Assembly (NCBI GenBank): GCA_963678215.1
Contig: OY782758.1
Location: 2,356,001-2,420,000 of the forward strand
DNA from: Thiobius zoothamnicola
GTDB taxonomy: Bacteria; Pseudomonadota; Gammaproteobacteria; Chromatiales; Chromatiaceae
Direction: 5' to 3'
Length of the DNA: 64,000 bases
The notes under the pieces were generated by a model. The model was not told the DNA's origin, did no database searches, and worked only from the letters and a program-made list of their open reading frames with translations. The position numbers and the translations under genes are program-made. Position 1 is the first letter of the stretch; each line of letters begins with the position of its first letter. This document shows positions 8,734-16,511 of the stretch, one piece after another.

Positions 8734-9349
8734 TTCTCCCTCTGGTGCGTCGCCGACTGACGCTTATTATCGTTTGCATGCCAAAGTCTATGATGCCACT
8801 CGCTGGAGCTTTTTGTTTGGCCGTGAGTGGTCAGTGAAAACCATTGCGGCATTGCGGCCAGCGCACGTTCTGGAAGCCGGGTGCGGTACAGGGCGTAATT
8901 TGCAGGCCCTGCAAAAGCTTCTGCCGACAACCCGTTTTTGGGGCATTGACTCATCTGTTGACATGATTGACCGGGCGAACAAAAAGCTGGGTCAGCAAAC
9001 CAATGTGCAGTTGATTCAGGGGTGTTATGACGAAACCCAAGTCGCTGACATGCAGACTGAGATGGATGTTGTTTTGTTCTCCTATGCGCTGAGCATGTTT
9101 AATCCAGGCTATGAAGCAGCGATGAAAACGGCGATCAGCCAACTCCGTCCAGGCGGTAGTTTGGTCGTCGTGGATTTTCATGACACGAGTCAGGGTTTCT
9201 TCGCCAAATGGATGGGAGTGAACCATGTGCGTATGGAGGGCCACCTGCTGCCGTTATTGCAAGATTTGACGGAACCCGTCGAATGTCAGACGCATAAAGC
9301 CTATGGCGGTTTGTGGCGGTATTTGTGTTACCGAGGCGTTAAAGTTTAG
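8702..9349 (+). CDS. btaB: BtaB: S-adenosylmethionine-dependent N-methyltransferase for betaine lipid
   Basis: Catalyses the successive N-methylations that convert diacylglycerylhomoserine to DGTS. The class I SAM methyltransferase fold is clear: motif I LEAGCGTGRNLQAL, motif II WGIDSSVDM, motif IV VVLFSYALSMFNPG, motif V LRPGGSLVVVDFHD. I use the ATG at 8702, inside the last codons of btaA; an in-frame ATG at 8717 is also possible, and more distant upstream starts would overlap btaA excessively. The overlap and the DUF3419 partner are what separate it from generic methyltransferases. Confidence 0.85.
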   Translation: MDQPTMPSLPDSPSGASPTDAYYRLHAKVYDATRWSFLFGREWSVKTIAALRPAHVLEAGCGTGRNLQALQKLLPTTRFWGIDSSVDMIDRANKKLGQQTNVQLIQGCYDETQVADMQTEMDVVLFSYALSMFNPGYEAAMKTAISQLRPGGSLVVVDFHDTSQGFFAKWMGVNHVRMEGHLLPLLQDLTEPVECQTHKAYGGLWRYLCYRGVKV

Positions 9350-9422
9350 TACTTTGCTAACGGTTGGGGCCGCCGTTCATCAACGTGACTGACCTGTACC
9401 GATGAGAGGGAAGGTTGGGTTG

Positions 9423-10430
9423 CTAGGCGAGCGGCCATCTTGGTTGGATGTTAAAAGCTAGGCTTTCCTGTTTTCCTGTTTTCAGATGATGCCAGCCAGC
9501 GTAAGCGATCATGGCACCATTATCGGTGCATAAATCCGTTCTTGGATAATAAGCCTGACCTTGCATGCTATCCAGCATATCGGTGATGGAGACGCGCAAT
9601 CGTTGGTTGGCGCTGACCCCGCCCGCCATCACGAGACGTTGACAATGTGTTTGTTGCAAAGCGCGGCGGCATTTAATCAACAGGGTGTCAATCACGGCAT
9701 CTTCGAAGGCGCGGGCGATGTCCGCCTTGAGTTGTTGCAGGTTTGCGGTAGGGGATTGTTCGGTGCGCCAAGTTGTTAAGGCGAATGTTTTCAGGCCCGA
9801 GAAGCTGAAGTCCAGTCCGGGGCGATCAGTCATTGGGCGGGGAAACTGGAAGCGATTTGGGTCGCCTGATTGTGCCAGGCGAGCCAGTTCAGGGCCGCCC
9901 GGGTAGCCAAGGCCCAGTAACTTTGCGGTTTTATCAAATGCCTCGCCTGCGGCATCATCAACCGATTCACCCAGCAATTCGTACTGCCCAATGGCTTTGA
10001 CTTGCATCAGTTGGGTGTGGCCGCCGGATACCAGAAGTGCGACAAAGGGAAAATCCGGTGATTCAGCTTCCAGCATGGGGGCCAGTAAGTGACCCTCCAT
10101 ATGATGGATGCCGATCGCTGGCTTGCGCCAGGCCCAGGCGAGTGATCGGGTGAAAGCGGCACCAACCAGTAAGGCACCTGCCAACCCTGGCCCCGCTGTA
10201 TAAGCCAGGCCGTCAATGTCTGATTGGCTGATGTGGTGTTGCTGGAGCAATTGGCGCGCCATTGGAGCCAGTTTGCGAACGTGATCACGCGATGCCAGTT
10301 CCGGCACGACGCCGCCATAGTCGGCGTGTATTTTTGTCTGACTGTAGACTTCATGCGCCAGCAAGCCCTGGTCGTCATAAATTGCGATGCCGGTTTCATC
10401 ACAGGAAGTTTCAACACCAAGTACGCGCAA
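9423..10430 (-). CDS. tsaD: tRNA N6-threonylcarbamoyladenosine transferase subunit TsaD
   Basis: Universal ASKHA-fold protein that transfers threonylcarbamoyl to A37 of ANN-decoding tRNAs, together with TsaB and TsaE. The 335-residue protein starts MRVLGVETSCDETG, contains the metal-binding HMEGHLLAPM (two His), LLVSGGHTQL, the LGLGYPGGPE segment, and DFSFSGLKT. Usually rpsU lies divergently upstream in gammaproteobacteria; here the upstream side is taken over by transposon remnants starting at 10494, so that neighbour has been displaced. Confidence 0.96.
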   Translation of the reverse strand: MRVLGVETSCDETGIAIYDDQGLLAHEVYSQTKIHADYGGVVPELASRDHVRKLAPMARQLLQQHHISQSDIDGLAYTAGPGLAGALLVGAAFTRSLAWAWRKPAIGIHHMEGHLLAPMLEAESPDFPFVALLVSGGHTQLMQVKAIGQYELLGESVDDAAGEAFDKTAKLLGLGYPGGPELARLAQSGDPNRFQFPRPMTDRPGLDFSFSGLKTFALTTWRTEQSPTANLQQLKADIARAFEDAVIDTLLIKCRRALQQTHCQRLVMAGGVSANQRLRVSITDMLDSMQGQAYYPRTDLCTDNGAMIAYAGWHHLKTGKQESLAFNIQPRWPLA

Positions 10431-10493
10431 TGGTTAATTCCAGTATTTTCCAATACGAAAATGAGCTTGAAGGAAGACACACAAGGCATGGGG

Positions 10494-10681
10494 CTAAGCC
10501 CTAAGTTGGCCTTGTTCATGAAGTTGTTTAAACAGGTTGTCCCTGGCTAAGTTTAATTGTTCAGCGGCCCCATTGTCGGTCATTTCATTGGCGAATGCAT
10601 CCAGCTTTTTCAAGGTTACCCCAGGCTTTAAATATTGGCTAGGGCGTTGCAATGAACGGAACTTTTCATAAGGCGTCATCA
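10494..10681 (-). pseudogene. C-terminal remnant of an integrase-core (IS481/IS3-like) transposase
   Basis: The frame reads TPYEKFRSLQRPSQYLKPG and then TLKKLDAFANEMTDN, which matches the end of integrase-core transposases where the typical text is a TPYEK motif followed by QYLKPG and a short tail. Everything upstream of the motif is missing because the IS3 element at 10682 begins there. It is an IS fragment cut by a later insertion. Confidence 0.6.
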
Positions 10682-10817
10682 TGTAGTGGTCAAGTAATAT
10701 CGCACCAGATAAAGGGGGTAATTGGCTAATGGGTACAGGCTTCAGCTTGCACCGGTGTTAAATAATCATTGTAACTATGTCCACGGGCTAAATTGTAATA
10801 CTTGATATAACTCAATA

Positions 10818-11920
10818 AGTACCCGGACAATAATATCTTATACTTTAAGCTGAAACGGTGAAAATTGGAGTCTGAATTCCCGCCCCACCGCAGCAAAAGC
10901 TCGGTTTACCGCATAGAACAAGCTGTCTGCCGTTGCATAGTCTTGTGGCCTGAGCCAGCCTTCCTTCAACTCCTTCCAAAACCGCTCAATGATATTGTAG
11001 TGGGGCGAGTAAGGGGGCAAATAGAAGATGTACAGGTTCCGCTGCTGCCACGCTTCAAGACATGCCCGAAATCGTCGTGAGGTATGGATGCTGGCATTGT
11101 CTAACACGACCACGGTCGGCTTGGCTTGGTCAGCCGCCAAACGATCCAGACAATCAATCACATCCGCTGTTGTCACAGCGTGGGAAAAGGCCTGATAGCG
11201 CAAACGATTATCCCGTGAAAGCAAACCAAAGTAACTCCGGGTTTTACCCCGACGACTGGGGATAGACACACATTCTGCTTTGAATTGCCAGCCATAAGGC
11301 ACATACCCTTGTTCCGACACCGCCGTTTCATCCCCGTAAAACAAATCGATGTGGCCTTGCTCGGCCTGCTGCTCCAGGAGTTCCAGTCCGGCTAAGCGGA
11401 CAGCGGCCAGTTCTGGGTCTGGTTGGCCTTTGGGCCGCCGACGGATGCGTTTCCAGGTGCCGCCAAGTTTTTTAAAAAGCGCTTCAAGGTGCGCACGCTG
11501 AATGTCTTGTCCAACTCTTTTTCCAAGGCGGCTTTGGCCTGTTGAAGCCGCTGGCGCTCTTCACGGACAGCCGCTTTGACCACTTCCGCGTCTTTTTCCA
11601 GGTCGAGAATGGGTTGTCGTCCACGCCCTGGTTTGGTGTGTAAACCCTTTATCCCTTCGGCTTCATAACGGTTTAACCAGTGATTGACGCTGATAGGGGA
11701 TAAGCCCACAATCTGACCCACGTCCTTTGAGGTTCTGCCCTGGCTTTTCAGTAAAATGATTTGGCAGCGTTGGCGAAATCGGGCGTTTTTATCTTGTTGA
11801 TGTCCCATTTCCAGGACCTCACGTTGGCTGGAATCCAGGTCGATTGTACGTATACGCATTGGCTATCCTCACAGCGGATTTCGGGGTAACTATAGTATAA
11901 CCTAGTATTGTCTGGTTACT
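10818..11920 (-). mobile_element. IS630-family element, type A, copy 1 (1103 bp)
   Basis: The ends are inverted repeats of the form AGTACCCGGACAATA and AGTAACCAGACAATA, flanked on both sides by a TA dinucleotide (10816-10817 and 11921-11922), the canonical IS630/Tc1 target duplication. It inserts into orfB of an IS3 element. A second copy at 27026-28128 lies in the opposite orientation with the same encoded proteins, indicating recent transposition. Confidence 0.93.
10838..11859 (-). CDS. IS630-family transposase, type A copy 1 (made by -1 frameshifting)
   Basis: Two overlapping frames encode one DDE transposase. The first (11859-11392) has the HTH domain: RFRQRCQIILLKSQGRTS, then GLSPISVNHWLNRYEAEG. 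The second carries the catalytic core: DLFYGDETAVSEQGYVPYGW (first Asp), VVLDNASIHTS (second Asp) and HYNIIERFWKELKEGW (Glu). The frames are joined by a T TTA AAA heptamer at about 11476-11470, where a -1 slip leads into KKLGGTWKRIRRRPK. Total about 340 residues, normal for the family. The protein-level copy at 27087-28108 appears identical. Confidence 0.9.
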
Positions 11921-12669
11921 TACATCCACCATGGCTTGTTCAAAGCTGGCATAGCCATATTTTGGCATCCATTCCGTTTTGAGACTGCGAAATACACGCT
12001 CCATAGGACTATTGTCCCAGCAATTACCCCGTCGACTCATGCTTTGCTTAATCGTGTAATCTCCCAGCTTTTGCCGGAAAGCCTGGCTGGTGTAATGACA
12101 GCCTTGGTCTGAATGGAACATCACCGCTTCCGGGCAACCTCTGGCATAATAAGCCATTGTCAGTGCCCGGCCTGTCAGTGCCGTATCCGGGCTATCAGAG
12201 CAAGCCCAGCCAACAATCCGTCTGGCATACAAATCAATGACTAAGGCTAAGTAAAGCCATTGTGTGCCTGACCAAATATAAGTGACATCACCACACCAGA
12301 CTTGATTAGGCTGTTCAACCGTAAATTGCCGATCCAGGTGATTCTCTGCAATGTCTGAGGGCTTGGTCGCTGGCTTATAGCGGTGTTTGCCCGGTTGTTT
12401 GCTGTTCAGCCCGGCTTCTTCCATTAAACGTCTCACTTTATAGCGTCCTATCGACTCACCTTGTTGTTTCAATTGGCCGGTAATCGTGCGGCTACCCGCC
12501 GATTGACGACTGGCTTGATGGATGTCAATCACTTTGTCTTTTAGGCGTTGGCGTTCAACATCGACCTTATTTTTATGGCGTTGATAGGCGTAATAAGTGC
12601 TTTGTGCGAGGGTAAACAAGGCCAGCAGTTCGCGTTTTGAATACTCAGCGCTCAAGGTGTCGACCAGCG

Positions 12670-12969
12670 TCAAACGCTGGCTGTCTCTGACATCAAGAGC
12701 GCTGTAGCCTTTTTTAGGATGGTTTTCTCCCGTTCCAGACGTTTGATGTGGGCTTTGAGTGTTTGGATTTCCCGTTGGGTTTCGGTAATCGCCTGGGCTT
12801 TTTGGGGCGTTTCACCGGCGCGTTCGGCGCGCAGTTGCCTGATCCAGCGGTCTAAGGCGGTTTTACCTACGCCCATGGCTTCACAGGCCGCTTTGCGAGT
12901 ATAGCCTTGATCCAGTACCAGACTGGCGGCTTCTTGTTTGAATTCAGCAGGATAATGTGGCTTTGGCAT
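12670..12969 (-). CDS. IS3-family transposase OrfA (HTH)
   Basis: A 99-residue helix-turn-helix protein: PHYPAEFKQEAASLVLDQG, then AACEAMGVGKTALDRWIRQL, followed by a leucine-zipper-like coiled coil (IQTLKAHIKRLEREKTILKK). It is the DNA-binding half of the transposase. Its 3' end overlaps orfB by 4 nt, and an A6G slippery run upstream of the stop would allow a -1 fusion product. It is intact itself, but its partner orfB is interrupted. Confidence 0.88.
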   Translation of the reverse strand: MPKPHYPAEFKQEAASLVLDQGYTRKAACEAMGVGKTALDRWIRQLRAERAGETPQKAQAITETQREIQTLKAHIKRLEREKTILKKATALLMSETASV

Positions 12970-13045
12970 TATTGGGGTCTCTTTTTCGCTTGATTGAACA
13001 GGTTGTTACCCCCTTCATCTGGTGCGAGGTTATTAGACCACTACA

Positions 13046-13899
13046 GGTCTACGCTGTATGATGTGCTCAATGATCGGGTGATTCAAGCCGACTTGGCTCC
13101 CTATGCGGAGGGTGAACGCACTTTTGCCAGTGAGTATGTCCTGGAGTCCCGTCCAGATGATCTTTTCTTGTATGACCGGGGCTATGCGGCGTTCTGGCTG
13201 TTTGTTTTCCATTGCGTGCAACAACGGGGCTTTTGTGCGCGGGTACGCCTGGACTTCCATGCTGAAGTGAAAGCCTTTGTGGCATCAGGACAAAAAAGCA
13301 CTCTCGTGTCGCTGACACCCAATGCCCAGAATGCCCGCCAGTGTAAAGACTTTCATTTGCCAACAAAGCCCATCCTGGTACGCTTAATCCGGGTGGAACT
13401 GAAGTCTGGAGAGATTGAAGTTTTGGCTACCTCATTACTGGACGAGAAAACCTACCCCACTCGGTTGTTTGCCAAGTTGTATGCCTTACGTTGGGGCATT
13501 GAGGAGCAGTATAAGCGGAGCAAATTACGCCTGGAGGTGGAGAATGTCTCAGGTCGTTCGCCCCAGGTCGTCTTACAGGATTTTCAGGCCAAAATCCTGG
13601 CGCAGAACCTGACCGCAATTTTTGTGTTCATTGCCCAGTGGTTGGCCGATGAGCGTTACCGAAAAAGGCATTATCGATACCAAATCAACTGGGCCAATGC
13701 CTTATCGGCGATGAAGAATAACCTGATGCGCGTGTTATGCTCTGATGCTGTGCTCGACTTATGTCAGTGCTTGTTGCAACGCATGGTCAATGCGGTCGAA
13801 CCCGTCAGGCCCGGTCGGTCTTTCCCGAGGCATTTGAAAAAGGTTGCGGTCCCCGCTTTCCGACCAAACTATAAGCGTACGCAATCACTTATCCCTTAA
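13046..13899 (+). pseudogene. IS4-family transposase missing its N-terminus
   Basis: From the IS3 boundary the frame reads STLYDVLNDRVIQADLAPY and continues for about 283 residues to a stop at 13899. It contains a DDE region: FLYDRGYAAFWLF (second Asp, YD-x-G type) and LRWGIEEQYKRSKLRLEVEN (the YREK-like Glu signature of IS4 enzymes). The N-terminal third, with the first catalytic Asp, has been removed by the IS3 element. Its right end lies at about 13905-13915, immediately against the truncated integron integrase. Confidence 0.8.
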
Positions 13900-13914
13900 G
13901 TTAATGATATTGAA

Positions 13915-14407
13915 GGTGGTGATACGGTGTTTAAATCCCTTACCGTTCCAAATACGTAGTTGCTTCATATCTGTATCCACATCCTGTACACGTAAGCGTA
14001 ATAACTCCAGCCGCCGCAGTTCAGAACCGTATAAAAGCCCAATCAGCAAGTGGTACTGACCCGGCAAATGCGCGAACAAGGTAGCGACTTCAGATTCAGT
14101 CAATACCGTAGGCAACTTGGTTTGGCGACGGGTGCGGCTGAACCGGGAAACATCTCCCAGCGGCTGATCCAAAAATTTATCATACAAAAATACCAGGGCA
14201 TTCAAAGCCAGTTTTTGTGTACTGACCGCAACCGTACGATCAACCGCCAAATGGGTTAAAACCGCTTAACATCCATCCCGTTTAAAGTCTTGGGATGCTA
14301 CGGATACACGCAGTAATCCAATAGATATCGGTCTCCACCGTGCGTTTGCTGTAGCACCACGTTAACATGAAGCGACTGATTTCGTTTAAAAAGGGGGACT
14401 GATACAT
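13915..14407 (-). pseudogene. Integron-type tyrosine recombinase (IntI), truncated and frameshifted
   Basis: Reading from the ATG at 14407 (preceded by GGAGGTG) the protein begins YQSPFLNEISRFML, then YSKRTVETDIYWI, the N-terminus of integron integrases. The frame breaks near 14280, resumes as HPKTLNGMDVKRF, breaks again in a T run near 14250, and continues as LAVDRTVAVSTQKLALNALV, LPTVLTESEVATLFAHLPG, LLYGSELRRLELLRLRVQDV and GKGFKHRITT. The sequence then ends against the IS4 remnant, losing the C-terminal catalytic half including the Tyr. The first catalytic Arg region is present. It resembles chromosomal integron IntI proteins (Vibrio IntIA type), oriented away from the attC-like DNA at 14617-14783 as expected for an integron. 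Confidence 0.8.
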
Positions 14408-14616
14408 GGAGCACCTCCACACTGACTTGAAATAGAGCACAAAAAGAGAACAAATAGAAGGGAGTTGCGCGTGGTTAGCTGGGTGCCGGTTTGCAGGAAA
14501 AGTGGGTTTTTCTATGAAAAACAAGTTGTTGGATGAGAAGCCTGAAAAAACTCCCGCAGAATTAGCGGGAAACCTTGTAATCTTGTTTTGTGGGACGAAG
14601 TCCCTCAAAACAGTCT

Positions 14617-14783
14617 GTTAAGACGACCGCTCGCGGTCGTGTCTTAACGGAAGGCGGCGTATTCCCCTACGCGTTGTTGTCCGCCGCGAGCGGCATCCTA
14701 ACAACGCGTATACAGTTGACACGCCCCTGATAAAAATAAATTTTCAACGGGTCGCGCACCTGATACGCCGCCCTCCGTTAGTT
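14617..14783 (+). repeat. Nested palindromes resembling an integron attC recombination site
   Basis: The outer arms 14645-14662 and 14763-14780 (TAACGGAAGGCGGCGTAT against ATACGCCGCCCTCCGTTA) pair at 17 of 18 positions. The enclosed segment has a second perfect 11-bp palindrome (14668-14678 with 14700-14710) and a small GCCG/CGGC stem. A separate hairpin precedes it (GTTAAGAC at 14617-14624 with GTCTTAAC at 14641-14648). The right core is GTTAGTT, one base from the GTTRRRY consensus. The roughly 138-bp span is at the long end of attC sizes. It lies 240 bp upstream of the intI remnant, within the 495-bp gene-free stretch 14408-14902. Confidence 0.55.
14722..14781 (+). repeat. 60-bp repeat, copy A (second copy at 38326-38385)
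   Basis: This segment, from CGCCCCTGAT to CCCTCCGTTAG, matches 38326-38385 at 57 of 60 positions. It forms the right half of the attC-like palindrome. At the other location the same segment carries the leader of vapB on the minus strand. Two same-oriented copies 23.6 kb apart, outside any IS, suggest a shared cassette-associated site. Confidence 0.85.
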
Positions 14784-14902
14784 CGCCTCAGCGACTACTG
14801 GGGACTACGCGCCTTCGTTTCGCTTTCCTTGGTGCGCAGCGGGAGAATGGAAATAAATCCTGTTGGTATTGCGTAATTGATTGAAATGATTGAGGGCTAA
14901 TA

Positions 14903-16005
14903 AGTACCCGCACAATAATAACTTACGTTTTGAGTTGAAAGTGAGCAAATTGGATTCGGACATGCTGGCCGACGGTGGAGAAGACCCGGTTGACGGCATA
15001 GAACAAGTCATCGGGGGTTTGGTAGTCCAGAGGCCGAAGCCAGCCTTCTTTCACTTCCTTCCAAAAGCGTTCAATGATGTTGTAGTGAGGCGAATAAGGC
15101 GGCAGGTAGTAGATGAACAGGTTGCGTTGTTGCCATGACTGCAGACAGGCCTGAAAGGCTTTCGAGGTATGGATGCTGGCGTTGTCGAGTACGACGACGG
15201 TGGGTTTGGCGGCATCGGCGGCCAAGCGATCCAGACATTCAATGACATCGGCGGTGGTGACGGCATGGGAAAACGCGCGATACCGCAACCGGTTGTCTCG
15301 TGAAAGCAGGCCAAAGTAGCTTTGGCTCTTGCCCCGCTGAGCCGGGATGCATACGTCTTCATCTTTGAATTGCCAGCCATAGGGCGCATACCCTTGTTCC
15401 GAAACCGCCGTTTCGTCTCCGTAGAACAAGTCGATCTGCCCCAGCTCCGCTTGCTGTTCCAGCAAGGCCAGTCCAGCTAGACGGACCTGGGCGAGTTCAG
15501 GATCGGGCTGTTGTTTGGGGCGCCGCCGGATGCGTTTCCAGGAGCCGCCAAGTGTTTTAAAAAGCGTTTCAAGGTCTGCGTACTGAATCGCTTCCCCAGC
15601 TGATCCTCCAAGCTCTGTTTGGCATGCGCTAAACGCTGGCGTTCTGCTTGCACCGCCGCTTTGACCACCTGCGCATCTCGTGCTTCGTTGAACACCCTCG
15701 GACGCCCTCGGCCTGGTCGGGTCTGCAACCCCGCGATCCCTTCCGCATCGTAGCGGTTCAGCCACTGTGTCACGCTCACCGCCGACAGCCCCACAATCTC
15801 CCCAATCGACGTCGCCGTGCGGCCCTGACTCTTCAACAGGATGATCTGGCAGCGTTGCCGAAACCGCGCGGTCTTCCCTTCTTTGTGGCCCGTTTCCAAT
15901 TCGTTGCGTTGCCCTTGATTCAGTTCTAACGTGCGTACCCGCATCAGCTTCATTACTCAAAGGGAAAAGATGCCTTTTATCATAACTTATTATTGTGCGG
16001 GTACT
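14903..16005 (-). mobile_element. IS630-family element, type B, copy 1 (1103 bp)
   Basis: Terminal inverted repeats AGTACCCGCACAATAATAA at both ends, with TA duplicated outside (14901-14902 and 16006-16007). It has the same length as type A but a diverged sequence. A second copy lies at 62174-63276 in opposite orientation, with identical encoded proteins. The left flank is the attC-like region, the right flank the upstream region of amt. Confidence 0.93.
14923..15953 (-). CDS. IS630-family transposase, type B copy 1 (made by -1 frameshifting)
   Basis: The N-terminal frame (15953-15477) encodes the HTH half: RFRQRCQIILLKSQGRTA and SAVSVTQWLNRYDAEGIAG. The catalytic half is in the -1 frame: LFYGDETAVSEQGYAPYGW, VVLDNASIHTSKAF and HYNIIERFWKEVKEGW give the DDE triad. 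The slip site is T TTA AAA at about 15561-15555, leading into TLGGSWKRIRRRPKQ. A longer open frame runs across the whole element in the second frame, but its first half is not transposase sequence; only the slipped product makes biological sense. Confidence 0.88.
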
Positions 16006-16447
16006 TAGGTATTAAAAGTGTGTCTTCCCAGCTATTTCCTCGGTAACCAGCGTGTCAAGCAAAAAAACCTTATTCAGTCCCTATTCCCGCTGAAAGATGT
16101 CGTAATCATCGATTTTTATCATGATTATTAAAAATGGTTTGTGATAGAGCTTTTTTCTTTTATATCAATAAATTATAGCTTAACAGGAATTGCTGCATTT
16201 TCAGTGTTCTGCGTTCAAATCAAAGGCTATTGGTTTCATCAAGCTGGGTTCCCATCGGCACGGAATTCCAGGTCAGAATCAGCAAAAAGCGTATTGTGTT
16301 CACCCCAGTTTACCCGGGGCTAAGCGCGGCGACCGGATCATCCTTCGCACCGGACTGCACCAAAATACCCCACCACTTTGTGTTAGTGGTCGAGATTGGT
16401 GCGAAATGCCTTGGGTTTTCGCTATTGTTTCTGACGGCGGCTTGTTA
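16006..16447. other. Gene-free stretch between IS630-B and the amt promoter
   Basis: No complete gene is seen. Right after the IS boundary a short plus-strand frame reads LPSYFLGNQRVKQKNLIQ and ends at about 16127. It looks like the tail of a protein, perhaps a LysR-type regulator, but is too short to assign. Further right are a TGCACCA half-site near 16355 and a TTGGTGC half-site near 16398, reminiscent of NtrC boxes but too far apart for one canonical site. Confidence 0.35.
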
Positions 16448-16461
16448 GGCACAAAATATGC
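16448..16461 (+). promoter_or_regulatory. Sigma-54-type -24/-12 promoter for amt
   Basis: The sequence TAGGCACAAAATATGCTT has GG at 16448-16449 and GC at 16460-16461 with exactly 10 bases between, the invariant sigma-54 spacing. It is about 50 bp upstream of the amt start and would place the transcription start near 16473. NtrC-like half-sites lie 50-95 bp upstream. Nitrogen-controlled amt promoters are commonly of this type. Confidence 0.55.
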
Positions 16462-16511
16462 TTAGTGGTTTCTGGTTCATACTTTCCTATCGATAACCAC
16501 GGGATACATTG

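Larger units (their letters stand above)
10726..12673 (-). pseudogene. IS3-family transposase OrfB (DDE integrase), split by IS630
   Basis: The N-terminal and catalytic part spans 12673-11923: the integrase core reads QVWCGDVTYIW (first Asp), MFHSDQGCHYTS (second Asp) and NCWDNSPMERVFRSLKTE (Glu). At 11922 the frame enters the IS630 element and the visible open frame ends in foreign residues. On the far side of the IS630 copy the gene resumes as LSYIKYYNLARGHSYNDYL and stops at 10726. Joining the two halves with one TA copy restores the frame, so the break is due only to the insertion. Confidence 0.85.
10682..13045 (-). mobile_element. IS3-family element interrupted by an IS630 element
   Basis: Both ends carry imperfect inverted repeats beginning TGTAGTGGTC (10682 onward and, reversed, ending at 13045) and continuing to a shared GCACCAGAT...AAGGGGGTAA core. 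Without the nested IS630 copy and its TA duplication the element is 1259 bp. It has orfA and orfB in the usual IS3 arrangement, with a CTAAAAAAG slippery sequence near 12710 for -1 frameshifting. No direct target repeat is seen: the left flank is an integrase-core remnant, the right flank an IS4 remnant, so one flank was probably rearranged. Confidence 0.85.

Noticed and set aside
12994..13045. Start of the IS4 transposase at 12994
   Set aside because: Those codons lie inside the IS3 terminal repeat; the genuine IS4 sequence begins at 13046 without its N-terminus.
14923..15960. A single 345-codon open frame across IS630-B (also at 62219-63256)
   Set aside because: Its first half is low-complexity, Arg/Gly-rich sequence from the wrong frame; the real transposase starts in the other frame and joins by -1 slippage.
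16010..16127. A LysR-type regulator tail at the IS630-B border
   Set aside because: About 38 codons with a suggestive pattern only; the opposite flank does not continue the frame, so it is left as unassigned.
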